A stretch of 64,000 nt of DNA, from NCBI GenBank assembly GCA_964036195.1, contig OZ038452.1, positions 21,649,785-21,713,784 on the forward strand, given 5' to 3'. Made by a program: the position numbers and the translations under genes. The notes under the pieces are model-generated. The model ran no database searches and was not told the origin of the DNA. It was given only the letters and a program-made list of their open reading frames with translations. The stretch comes from Sphaerolaimus hirsutus. Its lineage: Eukaryota > Nematoda > Chromadorea > Monhysterida > Sphaerolaimidae. This document shows positions 1 through 13,200 of this stretch, piece by piece. How positions within the stretch are numbered: the first letter of the stretch is position 1; the number at the start of each line of letters is the position of its first letter.

Positions 1-316
1 CACTTTTCTGGCATCCAACAGTGTTTTGAGACCTTTATGAACAACTGTGAATGCCAGAAAAATGGCCAAAATATCTATCCCTCGAACCCAATCCCGATCC
101 CGGAAAAATGCCTATCCCAATCCCGATCCCGATCCCGTGACCCCAATCCCGGCCAATCCCGATCCCGATCCCGATCCCGAAATCTCAAAAAACCAATCCC
201 GATCCCGATCCCGATCCCGAAACCCCAATCCCGATCCCGATCCCGATCCCGAAATCTCAAAAAGTGAATCCCGATCCCGATCCCGATCCCGAAAAGTCAA
301 TCCCGTTTGAACCCTA
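1..316. repeat. Hexamer (CCCGAT)n arm and right end of a hAT-like MITE
   Basis: From about 90 to 305 the sequence is a degenerate tandem hexamer CCCGAT. It stops at 304-316 in CGTTTGAACCCTA, the same 13-bp end carried by the element at 8844-9565. The left end lies outside or is unrecognisable. Serine-arginine-rich ORFs read through this stretch are translations of the hexamer and not genes. Confidence 0.6.
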
Positions 317-781
317 ATTATAAGTGGTGATTTGTGTCAAAAATATCCATTTTTTCGTCGACATATCGTTCGTATATCGCCTTATAGTCAAATGTTCGTG
401 ACTTCAGGTAAAGTTTGGCACGGAATAGTGATCAAACAAGGTTATAAAAGGAGGTTGTTACTTTGGGAGTGAAGTTACACACTGTTGAGGTACCTGGAAG
501 AACATTACCTCAATTGTATATAGTACAGCAACATATGATGGCTTATTAACCCATGGTAGCACATAGAAATGGATACTTTGATACTAAAAATGCCACAAAA
601 CCAATGAAAACAACCACCAATGTCAATTTGTGTGTGAAATTGCGCGCTTGCGCGCAAAAATTTTGCAGAATACCTAGTGCTTAGTACTAAAAATTTCGGT
701 CGATGTTTTTTTTTATAAAAAAACATTTCGGACGTCATGTTTAAAAAAAAAACGTTTAAAAAAAAACATTGGCCAACCCTA
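317..781 (+). mobile_element. hAT-like MITE, family 1, left-truncated copy
   Basis: This is similar over its length to the complete copies at 5362-6026 (opposite orientation) and 47108-47771 (same orientation). The right end is CCAACCCTA at 773-781, after poly-A blocks containing AACGTTT. The left terminus is missing; it abuts the hexamer element directly. Confidence 0.7.
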
Positions 782-2290
782 GTTACAAGTGAGATAAGAT
801 TGGTCTGGGGGTGGTTTGTTTGGTATACAGCATCATTGTGGTGGACGTTACTTAAAATATACCACCGTGTTCCAGTTACAGTAGCATGCATTTAACTGGT
901 ACCGTATGGTAGGGTTGAAAACGGGTTCACTTTCCAAATTTGCGCTACGGTAAATTCCGGGGATACCCGTTATAAAAAGGTGGCCACCGGCCAAAAATTA
1001 CAAAAAAAAATTGGAAATCCCTTCAAATGCGTCAGGCTGATAAAACCCGATCCCAGTCAATAAAAAAACCAACCGCTGACTCGATCACGCTGTCAGTGGG
1101 CGCCGAGCTGGCGCCACTGTCATCCGCGATGAGTGACTCGAACAGGCGCGGCACCGGCGGCGAGGACACGGACCTGCGGCACAACGACATTGTGCAGTGC
1201 GGACTGAACGTGGACAGTTGGTGTGAGACACGTACCCAGGCGACTGTGTATGGTCCATCTGCACATTCTTTGCCTTGTTAGACATAGCTCGCTTCGCAGA
1301 ACCGACAACCGGCGCACCCTTTTTTTCGTATTTTCAATTATTTTATTCCGAAATAATTTTTGGATACCTTTGGACTTCGACAGCGGCAGACAACCCCGCC
1401 AGAAAATGAATCATTTGACGCATCGCATCCGTTTGGCGGCAGCTTCGTTTCGACAACGCATGGAAGCTGCATTCTCAAGCTGAAGCAAGCTACATTTAAG
1501 CTCACATTAAAGCATCCACCATTATGCAAGAATTGACTATATCGGCGACGAACCCTCACAAATGCAACAGAGAACAATGCGGCCTTGTCTATAATCTTGA
1601 CAAAAAGTGAAAAGTTTGCGAAAATGGTTCGGAAGGTGGGTATCGTCGGCCAGTCTCACTGCACGTGAAATTGAGTATCACAACTTATCTGTCAAGTGTC
1701 ATGCCAAACGTCAAGTGCCGATAACTTTCCTTCGCATCCGAGAATACATTCCACACGACACTTCAAGAATTTTGCTGATATTTTATACACGAAATTTCGC
1801 AGATTTCGGAAATAGAGTCGTTGTTATCGATATTTTTCCCGGAAAGCAGCATCCCACATGCGGCTACAGTCAATGTCGATGTTAAAACGATGATCAAAAA
1901 TTCGAATTCCCATTTATAGCACTGCCAAAAAACTCGATGATCAATCGACCACAAACAGTTGAGTCGACTTCATTTGTGCATGAATCGATGGGTGCCACAA
2001 AATCAGAACCGATGCGAAATGAGTAAATAATGCTAAGCTTGCGTGAGACACGAAAATAGTAAAACGACTGAAAATTGCTTGGACAAAATCGAATACAGCA
2101 CCTAGATAAATACATAAATATTGGACGAGACAACTGAAGAAATTGTCAAATGACTCAAAAGCACAATTCACACAAATAAATCACTCATAAAAAGGTGTGG
2201 TGCTACTCGGTGGTACGGAAAAACGGCGCATCTGTGCAGAAAATGAATCATACCCGGAAACATTTCGATTGTTGAGAAACGGCGTACAAT
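782..2290. other. Intergenic, no gene recognised
   Basis: Several ORFs under 95 codons occur on both strands, but none resembles a known family and none has splice-site support. Part (1080-1300) is GC-rich. I see no RNA gene here. Confidence 0.5.
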
Positions 2291-2514
2291 GGCGGCCCAC
2301 ACAGTAGTTGACACACGTGTGTCAACTGGTCTGTGTCAACTCAGATTTCGGCTTCACGTTACAGAGCGATCTTCCAGTGCACTTGCTGTAATGTTTATTT
2401 TTCAACATTGCCGCATGTGCATTTGGAGATCGCTCTGCCTGCGACACGTGAAGATGGAAACTGAGTTGACACAGATCAGTTGAAACACGTGTGTCAACTA
2501 GTGTGTGGGCCGCC
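2291..2514. mobile_element. ACACTAGTT-family MITE (Harbinger-like)
   Basis: The ends are inverted (GGCGGCCCACAC... and ...GTGTGGGCCGCC), followed inside by GTTGACACACGTGTGTCAAC. The element is flanked by AAT on both sides (2288-2290 and 2515-2517). The whole unit is nearly self-complementary. Close relatives lie at 25199-25420 and 30484-30665. Confidence 0.8.
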
Positions 2515-3799
2515 AATAATTTACTTCTACGACATAAGCAAACGTTCCCCTAAAACGTCGCGCATAAATACTACATAATCGTAAATAAATATAAACGTTC
2601 TGGAATCATGCAAAGGTGTGAAATAAACGTGTGCGTCCGTGACAATGTTAAGTAGAGCGTGTATTAAAGTGACATCAAACGTTCACACGGCTTCTTGTCA
2701 CCGGGCCGTTTCACAGACAATTTATGCTCAGTGTCATCAAAGGCTTAACGCACTGGCGCCAAAAAATAACAGATAAATTAATATTTACCTTTAATACCCT
2801 AAAAAACATAAAACAACCTAAAGGTATTTACGTAAATACATGTACTCATTTATATTGTAAATCAAGTGATTCAGTGTTCAAACTGGGTTTTTGAGATAAA
2901 AACTTTTATTTTGAATTTACGTCTGGGAGGTTGTTGTACTGGCGGCATGGCATATGGCGGCACTGGTATTTACAATACAAAAAAACTATTGGCGCCAGTG
3001 CGCGTCGCGAAAAATGCCTACATACAAAAAACGTTTGCAGAATAAATACATCGATGTCGGAAAGACCCAATGGCTTTAAATTATTTATAAGTACCTCAAA
3101 AAAACTAGTAGCGCGGTCAATATTTCCAGAGGGAGTAAACAGATTTAATGGCTTCAGTTACAACATAAAAAGTGTTTAATCATCATATCAGCTCTGTCCA
3201 GAAATGTGAGTGGATTCTACCGCACTGTTGACAATAGTTTAGATTATATGTATCTTTTTACAATTATTTAGAATACGGATTCCGGACAGAGTGAATACAG
3301 TTTTTAGGCAAGTTCTCACATCTGCATGTAAAAACAAACAACAAAATAGTAATCACAGAAAATAATGTGGACAAAAATGTACTTTTAAGTCTTAAACTTT
3401 ATACACCAGAAAGTAAGTGTTTAAATCTGGCAATTGAAATATCTCTCTGCAATTTTTTACTTATTTGCATGACAGTGCACGAGCTTGCCTAGCACTCAAA
3501 ACAGTTAAGATTAACACCAGGACGAATGAACACATATAACGATAATTATCAAAATCAAATGTGAAATGGTTAATAATAGATAAATAAATATTCTGCGTAC
3601 AAATAACCTTTTAAACTAAATCTGAAAAGTCTGTCAAAGGGAACAAAGGAATATATTTATGTGCGCACCACAGATTCGCTTGAAATGTCATCAAATTATT
3701 GGGCAATATATTGTATCATTTTTAATGAAGGATGTTCCCCTAAGTACTTCTCAAACTGAATAAGAAAGGAGTTTTTGTAATGCCAACAGGAACGAATCT
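2515..3799. other. AT-rich intergenic DNA, nothing recognised
   Basis: Only short ORFs are present and there is no recognisable coding, RNA or transposon-end signal. Confidence 0.4.
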
Positions 3800-3819
3800 G
3801 TGGTCCACCCTGTATACCA

Positions 3820-4165
3820 GTCAAGCAGGGGGCTCAAATGGGGGGGGGCAGGGAAAGGGTTAACCTGCCCCATCAGGGGTCTCCAATGGAGGAAGTATAT
3901 AAGGAAGAGTTTAAACCCCTCGGCTACCCTTCTATATCAGAACACGCTATCTATCTATGCGGTGAAATTTTTTTCACAAAATAAATCATGAACAGTGAAC
4001 ATTCCAGTGGGTGATCCCACCACCCCCAATCCACCAGCTCAGGGGTCTCGAATGGGGGGGGGTTACCCCCCCCCCAAACCGCCCAGCTATCTATCTATCC
4101 CGGAGGCAAAATTTTGGTCTACTACCTCCTAAACCCCCCCCCCAAATCGCCCAGCTATGCAGTTG
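3820..4165 (+). repeat. CTATCTATC / GGAGGCAAAATTTTGG repeat family
   Basis: The copy carries G-runs and C-runs around CGCCCAGCTATCTATC and CCCGGAGGCAAAATTTTGG. The same module recurs at 4735-5235 (inverted), 11360-11815, 12170-12282 with 12737-13080, 36608-36900 and 49675-50160. No ORF or terminal inverted repeat was resolved. Confidence 0.55.
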
Positions 4166-4270
4166 TGTGCTTCAACGTAACGTCAATTTTTGGAGTAGCC
4201 GCTAAAAACGCTCAAGTACCACTTTTTGACGCTACTACATTTTCCGGCATGAAATTGAACCGAAACAATA

Positions 4271-7200
4271 CTACGCCTTACTCTTATTTTTCTTCAATCT
4301 CAACTCTCGCACGGCCTCAATATAAGGTATCAAACTAGAGAGCTTTTTCGCCTTGGCTATGAAAGCGTGCTTGAGCAGATCGTCCGCACTGGCGCGCAGT
4401 TCCGGCCGCGGCTCGAGACACCGGTCGATGAAGTCCTGCAGCTCGACGCTTAACTTGCCACGCTGCTTTATGTCCGGCTTGCCGTTCTGCGCGATCAGGT
4501 AGATGGCCTTGAGCGGCTGCTCGTGCAGGTAGGGCGGCTCGCCGTCGATCATCTCCAGCGCCAGGATGCCCAGCGACCAGATGTCCACCTGAGGATATTT
4601 TCGAAGATGGTATCATCAACAGCATCAGTCGATTCAATTATACGACATGGCCCCCCACTAGGTAGTTGACACCTGAAATTCGCGTCAACTGAATTCAATT
4701 GACAAAATTGGCGTACAGGGGTATCTTGAATTTTGACCCTCCGAGTGGTTGGATAGATAGCAAATCGCTCCTCCGGAGGGATAGATAGCTGAAAAATTTT
4801 CTGGGGGGGGGTTGGGGGGGGGTTTGGGGGGGTTGTGGTGGTTCGATATATAGGCTTTTTCGGGGCATAGAAGGTAGAAAAGGGAGAAAAATCGCTAAAA
4901 GTAGGTGTAAAATAGCTCAAAATGGGTATACAAGAGCATATAGTACTTAAAATAGCTGAAAATAGGCAGTTATACGCATGAACCAGTGATTTTGGAGGTG
5001 AAAATCTATATATAGGTATGAAAAATAGCGATTTTGAGCGAAAATTAGGGTATAATTTCTGAAAAATCGCTCCAGATAGGTAGATAGCTGGGCGATTTGG
5101 GGGGGGTTTAGGGGGTAGTAGCCCAAAATTTTGCCTCCGGGATAGATAGATAGCTGAGCGGCCTCCGGGATAGATAGATAGCTGGGCGGTTTGGGGGGGG
5201 GGTAACCCCCCCCAACCCCCCCCATTCGAGACCCCTGTTGGCGTAAATACGCGCTAAATACTTCCAAAAGAGAAAAGTTGTTACAAAAGAGAAATTGGTA
5301 TGAACTACATGTAAATAAGAACCACTCTGTAAGAAAAATTTTATTCATTGTGTGGTAGATCTAGGGTTGGCCGATGTTTTTTTTTAAACGTTTTTTATTA
5401 AAAAAAAACGTTTTTTTTTAAAAAAAAACATGACGTCCGAAATGTTTTTTTTTAAAAAAAAACATCGACCGAAATTTTTAGTACTAAGCACTAGGTATTT
5501 TGCAAAATTTTTGCGCGCAAGCGCGCAATTTCACACACAAATTGACATTGGTGGTTGTTTTAATTGGTTTTGTGGCATTTTTAGTATCAAAGTATCCATT
5601 TCTATGTGCTACCATGGGTTAATAAGCCGTCATATGTTGCTGTAGTATATAATATTGAGGTAATGTGCTTCCATGTACCTCCACAGTGTGTAACTTTACT
5701 CCCAAAGTAACAACCTCGTTTTATAACCTTGTTTGATCACTATTCCGTGCCAAACTTTACCTGAAGTCACAAACATTCGACTATAAGGCGATATACGAAC
5801 GATATGTCAACGAAAAATGGATATTTTTGACACAAATCACCACTTATAATGCTATCCCATGACTCCACAGACATTATATGGTCATATATAACATCACAGA
5901 GTATTGCCACTGTCTGATATACCTATATATGTTGACACAAGGTCATATCTGGGAGCTTTTAAAAAAAAACGTTTTTTTTTAAAAAAAAACATCGAGTTAA
6001 AAAAAAACGTTTTTTTTCCAACCCTAGGTAGATCGCTCTAATAATAAAGTTGCAGAGAAGCAATTCCTCTTAGAATATTTCACAACCGAAAAGCAGAAAA
6101 TAGCTAGCCGCAATTTTCCACCCCCGCTGAACCTATTGTCCAAAAAAACAACCGCACCTTGAAATTGTACTTTTCTCTGTTCACAATTTCCGGCGCCATC
6201 CAATAGGGCGTGCCGACCATGGTCTGCCTATTGCCGCGCTCGTTATTCAACTGGGCGCAGAAACCAAAATCGGTCAGCTTAACGGAACCGTCGCGACCCA
6301 GGAGCACGTTATCAGACTTCACGTCGCGGTGGATCAGACTGTGCCTGAATGTTTGAAAAGTAACTAAGCAAGTAAAAGAATAAAGTTACTATTAGGGATC
6401 GCACTTGATTTTTTCCGATCTGATTTTTTAATCACTGGGTGGAAAGTTATTTTTGTTATCAAAAGGGAAAATTTCCGATACACGTGCACTACGTATTTTG
6501 GAAATTTTTGAACTCAGCACTCCACACTAATAATATTACCACACTAGACACAGCAATACATTGTGACACTTAACATACACATATTTTTGATCTATACTCC
6601 CATGTTTAAAAAATTTGATTTTAAATGTTAAAACCCCCCAAGGCGTTTGTAAAAAAGTAGATTTTTCCAACCATCGTCACTATGACCAACTGCTGCAAAT
6701 CTTGCAAAAACAGGCCACACACCCGTGCATGAACTGCAGCGCCTTAAGTATCTCTTTACACACAGCAGCCATCTGACCCTCATCCATCTCTGTCTGCATG
6801 ACCACATCGGTGAGACTGCCGCCATTGAGGTACTCCATGACGATCCACAGGTCATCGTCGCCCACCAGGTAGCCCTCGATGTAGTTGACCAAGTTGGGGT
6901 GCTTGTACTGCTGCATGACCTTGATCTCGGTGATGAGCATCTCCTTCTTGGGCTGCGCGCTGAACGGTATCCTCTTGACGGCGACCGTGTGCGTCGACTT
7001 CCCGCTGCCGCGCAAGCGCGCCAGGTGCACCCGCCCGCTCGCCCTGATTGGGGGGGGGATTGGGGAATTGAATGGGGCACTTAGTGTGTCGGAAAGCTTT
7101 ATACGGAAAGCTTTATAAGTAAAGGTAAAACTATTTATCAGCCGGAAAACGGAAACATGAAATGCCGGGAAAAGCAAAGCGGAATTTGCATGGAAACGGA

Positions 7201-10200
7201 GAAAAAATTGCAGAAATTTTGCCAGAAAAATTCGTGATTGAAGAAAAATCTAGCCAGAAAACAGAACAAAATGGTCGGGAAAACGGAAAGGTAAAGTTTT
7301 TCAAATGCCGGAAAACGGAAAGGTAAAAAATTTCTGCTGTCGGAAATCGGAAAGGTAAAAACTACCAGAAAACGAAAAAGTAGAAGGTAAAGGTTTGCCC
7401 TGAAAACGTAAAGTGTACCCCTTACGCGGCACCGACAAAATGAGAGATAACAAAAGCAACAGACCCGACTCCGACTTGCTCTAAAATCTCAAATTTGCTG
7501 GTCGGATCCTCGCTGCAGACGATTTTTCTCAACTCAATTAGCACTTCCCCCTCGGCCATCTTTCTCTTCTCCTTATCCGCCTTATCCTCATTCTTCACAT
7601 TCGTTCTAACCCTGACATGGGGGGCGGGCGGCGCGGCAGCTTGAGGCGGCGCGTCTTTTTTCACGTCGCCACTTTCTTGCCGCTGCGGCTGCTCTGCGCT
7701 CAAATCGGCCGTCTGCAGCGGCTTGGCGTCATCGTCGGTGGCGGTGGCCAATCGGCGTACTTTCTCCGGCTGCTCGTAGCCGCCAGAGTTGGCAGTCTGC
7801 CAAGCCTCGGGCGTGTTACTGCGGAGGAAAAAGTCAGTGTCAAAGTGGCTAGTCAGCGGCAGGAAGAAATAGTGTTCGAACTAGTAAATACTATAGGCGT
7901 AACACACACTAAAATTTCGTTCGTTCGAACGTTTTTTTGGACGTGGAAGCGGAACTCGTATCTTCAAAACCAATTGGATGAAAAACAGGCCCACCAAAAG
8001 AGTTTGAAGGAATTTCATTGTCCTTTAAGCAATTCGCATGTATGGATAACTATTTTTTTCCGCGCACACGCTTCCGGTTTCCTCATACATATTTTTTTTA
8101 CTTCCGCATTTCAGCTCCGCTTCTAAAAAAAACGTTTGAATGAACAACTCAAAATTCCTGTGTGCGGTGAGTCACAGATTCAATAAAAATTCGTGTTTCA
8201 AAATCTCCGATGCCGATAAACGACATCGAAGCTCGCCAGGATATATCGTTCAAAGCACACAACGGACACGCACTTGAGCTCCATGTCGTTCTCGGTGGGA
8301 CTGTCGAAGGTGACCATCTTGTCCACGTCGGTGGGCGGCGCCGTGGTGCGCACCGGCGGTTTGGGCGGCACCAGCGGCGGCTCAGCGTCGCTGCTGCCCG
8401 CTGAAGATGAATGAGACCCTGTTCGCGCCGCTTGCAGTCTCTGCGTGGGGATCAAATTGTTAATCGTGCCAGTTGATTCCCTTCACGATGCATCCAAGTT
8501 GATGCAAAACCTTCAAGCACTAAAATCTATCTACCGTATATCCTAGAATAAGATCCCAGGGGAGTTATTTTTTCGTCGGTGTTTTTGAGGGGGGGGTTCA
8601 AGGGGAGCATTTATTCCTTTCCTGAGAAAATTTGGACTTAATTCATTGCATGAATGCATTCTGTTAACTCATGTGATCCAGGTATTTAACAATTAAACAA
8701 CAACAAAAAGGTGTGTATACACTACACTGCGTACACATTATGTATCTGCTATACGCTGCCATCGTAACATTCTTTTGCATTTTCATCAATTATTTTTGTA
8801 CATTTTGTAGCATATTTTTCACCCACAGGGGTATTCAAGAGGGTAGGGTTCAAACGATATATCGTATCGAATATCGGATATCGACCATTTTTTAATATCG
8901 AATATCGAATATCGATATCGAAAATTTTGAAAAAATATCGAATATCGACCATTTTTTCGATATATCGAACCTGTATTGTGTCCCCAAATTTACTTTTCAT
9001 TTTCATTTTGAGATGTTTATGGTTGATGTGATGTGCTTATAGTATTGTATTTAATGAGTAAAAGTACAGTATTTATAATGTCATTGTTGTTGGAGTGCTA
9101 AATTTGAAGCCAGAAAACGCTGTAATACTTTTTTTTGCAACATGCCCTTAAGCAATTAGGTTAGGATGAACTGTAATATCTACCAATTGTTATTTGTCTG
9201 ATACAGTTTGATTCATCATGTTTTGCTTCTATTTTCTACCATTGAGTAATGTAAAGCTTGTTAAAGTCACTTGCACCATTCAAATTTCAGTAAAGAGATG
9301 ATTAAACATGTGTGCAACCACATGAAAATACAATTTGCCACTTGAAATATGCCTTGCTATACCAAAAGCATATCGCAATATCGAATATCGAAAATATCGA
9401 AATATCGAATATCGAATATAGACCATTTTTCAATATCGAATATCGATATCGAGGTTCCATATCATATCGATATCGAATATCGAGTTTCAGAAAAAAATAT
9501 CGATATCGAAAATTTTGAAAAAATATCGAATATCGATATCGAAAAGTCATATCGTTTGAACCCTACAAGAGGGAGAGTTATTTTTCGCCATAGTTTTTGA
9601 GGGGAAGTTATTCAAGGTCAAGGGGGAGGTGTTATTCGAGCATATACGGTAACCAAAGAACTTACTGCAGGTTTCGGCGGGATGGGCGGCGGCGTAGCTC
9701 TGTTATTTCTATTTCCATCCAATCTCTGTAAGGTGGACTGTCTGGGCGGCAGTTCCGGCGGCGGCCTGCTGGATGAATGCAAAGCGGTAAAAGAGGCACT
9801 CGTGCCATTCATGTCGTGCGCTGGAGAATCGGCTACAGGTCTGCACAAAGTGAAATCGTTACAGTTGATCAAATAAGCTATCAAAGCCGAATGGGATCCC
9901 GATCCAAAATACCCGGAAAAGTCCGGGATTTGGCACTCCGATAAAGAAATCTCAAAAAAATCCGCCGACCCCAATCACGATCCCGGAAAAATTAGTTGAA
10001 ATGATTTTAAAAAAGTCGAAAAATAACATTTTTTCACTATGAAATGTGATTGTGAACGAAAACCTGCAGTGTCCAATTTATGCCACTTATGGCAACTTTA
10101 ATAGCAACCTTTAATATCAGAGCAATGTCCAAAATCCCGATCCCGAAACCATAATCCCGATCCAGAAACCCCAATCCCGAAAACTCAAAAAGCCAATCCC

Positions 10201-13200
10201 GATCGTGAAAACTCGATCCAGTCTGACCCATCACACAACAGCGAACAAGGCACCTGTGTACGGGCGTGACGGACGCGCTGTTGGGCGACAGGCTGTTGCC
10301 GCAGGTGCCCGACGTGGAGCTGGACGTGGCCGCCGACGGCTCGCCCCGACCCGACGTGGAGCTGGTCGACGACGACTGGTCTGCACGATGACACATTGTT
10401 ATTTAAGTGACAACTGTGTGTTGGGAAAACATCAATTTTTTCAAACGACTTGATTTTTTGCGAATTTTGGTGCCTTAAGTTCAAATATAGGCAAATTCGA
10501 TTTTCGCTCTCGGTTCTTTAGGCCATAACAAAAAATTTCTCCAGCAGTTTGGACCAAATTGAATAAATCATGATGCAAATGGAAAATGTGTACATATTTT
10601 GAATTTGTGTTTTTTGAGTTTTTGAATAAAATGTGTACATATTTAAGTATTTTCTTTAAACAAATCTTCTCAACCTCCCATCTATCCACCCAAACGTAAA
10701 CAACCCCCTAAAACCCCCTCAAAATGGTGACAAAAACCAAATAAAACATACCATCCTCATCATCATCGGACGGGCCAATCGACTGCGTGGGCAGCATGTA
10801 TTTCTGCTGCGGCGGTTTGACCACGGCGGCCGCGTACAGCCGCAATGCGTTCACCACCTTCTCGGGGTGCTCTTTTTGATCTGTTTCGCTGCGAGTGGAA
10901 GACATTCTTTCGGGGGACGTATCCAGGATTTTTGAGCGGGGGGGGCTGCTTGTTTACGGAGGCCGGCGAACGGGGGGGGGGGGCTCAGCCACCCCCCTAA
11001 AATTTTAGCTTCAGAGTGGCGGAATGGCGCTGGCGACATTAGTAGGCGCTGCGCCATGGCGCCATTGGCGCCAGCGCCATGGAACGCTGTATAAATATGT
11101 ATGTAAATATACATACAAAAACAGCAAAAAGCACAACATTGAGTGTATTTATAACGATTTGCGGCCACATGGAGCAAATCTGATGATAAATAATACCTTA
11201 TGTCTGGTGAAAAATGCGCGCTTTTAAATTTTTACGCTGACGTCGAAAAAGTCGCATTTTCCGGTCACTTTCTGGTCTCACCCCGGGAAGGGGGGGGGGG
11301 CTGCAGCCCCCTGGATACGGCCCTGATTCTTACAGTCAGAAAACGGACAGATCGTGCCTCCCCCAGGGGTCTCCTAAGCCCCCCAAAAATTCGCCAGCTA
11401 CCTATCTATCTATTCCGGAGGCAAAGTTTTTGGCTATCTATCCCCAAAATCGGCCAGTTATTTACCTATCTGGAGCGAATTTCGAAGGATTTTGTCAAAA
11501 TTTTCGCTCAAGGTTGCTAATTTTCCCACCATTTTATAGTTTATCATCTTCAAAATCGCGGCTTTCACCTATACACATGTTTATATACCTATTTTGGCCT
11601 ATTGTGGGTACTTTTAACCTGTTTTTGGCGATTTTCCCCCCTTTCTGCCTTCTATCCACTGAAAAAGCCTATATATTTTGCCCCCGGGAGCCCCCCCAGA
11701 AAATTTTTCAGCTATCTATCCCTCCGGAGGAGCGATTTGCTACCTATCCAGCCCCCGCGAGGGCCAAAATCTTGGAGACCCCTGGCCTCCCCAGCGGGGT
11801 TCAAATCTAGATAACCCGTGTAAAATAAACCCGTCTAGAGATATTGCGGTGAATTTTCTAATAGAAATGTGGTGAGTTTTCTAAATAGCTCTCCACCCTA
11901 ACATTCCAACCCTATCCACCCACCTGATTTGCGTGAGCAGAGTATCCAGCCACGACTGCGGCAGGCCGCTGTACTTCTTGGTTTGCTGGTCGAAGTCCAC
12001 GTGTATTCTGTGCACCGTGTTGTAGGGGCTGCTGATGCTGCCGCCGGACACGGGCGGGCTCTCCGTGTTCCCGTACCATTTCGAGTCCTTTTTGCTTTCC
12101 TGCGGTCGTTGAGATGTCGATTTGGGGAATGAAGTTAACGGCCGAACACATATGATGATAGGGTGAGGCAGGGGTCTCCTAGGGGGGTTTACCCCCTCCC
12201 AAACCGCCCAGCTATCTATCTATCCTGGAGGCCACTCAGCTATCTATCTATCCCGGAGGCAAAAATTTGGGCTACTATCCCCCAAGGACGTAGCCAGGGG
12301 GGGGGCGGGGGGGGCGGCCGCCCCCCCCCTTCCCGGGCCGGACCAAAAAATGTGCCAGAAATGGCACTTTCAGACGACGATTTTGTCGACAGTTTGAAAA
12401 ATTTTTGCGCGCAAGCGCGCATTTTCCCTTCACAACATATATTTTCGACTGATAGGTCTCCGCGGCATCAAAGCCAGTGAAAATGGACTCAATTCCTGTC
12501 CATGTCGTTCTAAATATATGCCTGTAAAATACAGACATATACGGCTGTTTTGGCGCCAATGCCAACGCCAGTGACGTCATGGCGTGGCGCCTACGAATGG
12601 CGCCAGCGCCATGGCGCCATTTCCCTACTACAAGGGTAAAATTTTAGGGGGGGGGCGCCGCCCCCCCCGTTCGCCGGGCTCCGTATACAATCCGCCCCCC
12701 CCGCTCAAAAATCCTGGCTACGTCCCTGCTATCCCCTAAACCACCCCCCCAAAAAATCGCCCAGCTATCAAGCTATCCGGAGCCATTTTTTAAAGGAATT
12801 TTGCCCAAATTGTTGCTCATAATTTTTATAGATGTTCACCTCCAAAATCGTTAGTACATGTTCATTATTGCCTTTTTTCAGCTATCTTGGCTATATATGT
12901 GCTTATATACCCATTTTGAGCCATTTTTCACCAACTTTTAGCTATTTTTCTCCCTTTTCTTCCTTCTACACCCCGAAAAAGCCTATACATTGAACCCCCG
13001 CGAACCCCCCCCCCCAAAAAAAAACCCCAGAAAATTTTTCAGCTATCTATCCGGCCGGAGGAGCGATATTTGATTTTTGATACCCCACTGAAATCGTTTA
13101 GAGGTATATCTCGAGCAGTTCTGATCTATACATAATGTTTATCTGCACATTTTTAGCTCGAATATGTTGAACCATCCACCAATTTTCTGCTAGTTTTTGC

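Noticed and set aside
37..310. Overlapping ORFs rich in Ser-Arg, Asp-Pro and Asp-Arg dipeptides
   Set aside because: They are translations of the CCCGAT hexamer in several frames on both strands, which is expected of any stop-free tandem repeat.
505..891. 128-codon minus-strand ORF with a similar ORF at 5430-5645
   Set aside because: The similarity arises because both lie in copies of the same hAT-like MITE. The ORF is broken in other copies and resembles no transposase.
9312..9600. Repetitive Ile-Ser-Lys-Tyr ORFs
   Set aside because: They are translations of ATATCG tandem hexamers in the MITE arm.
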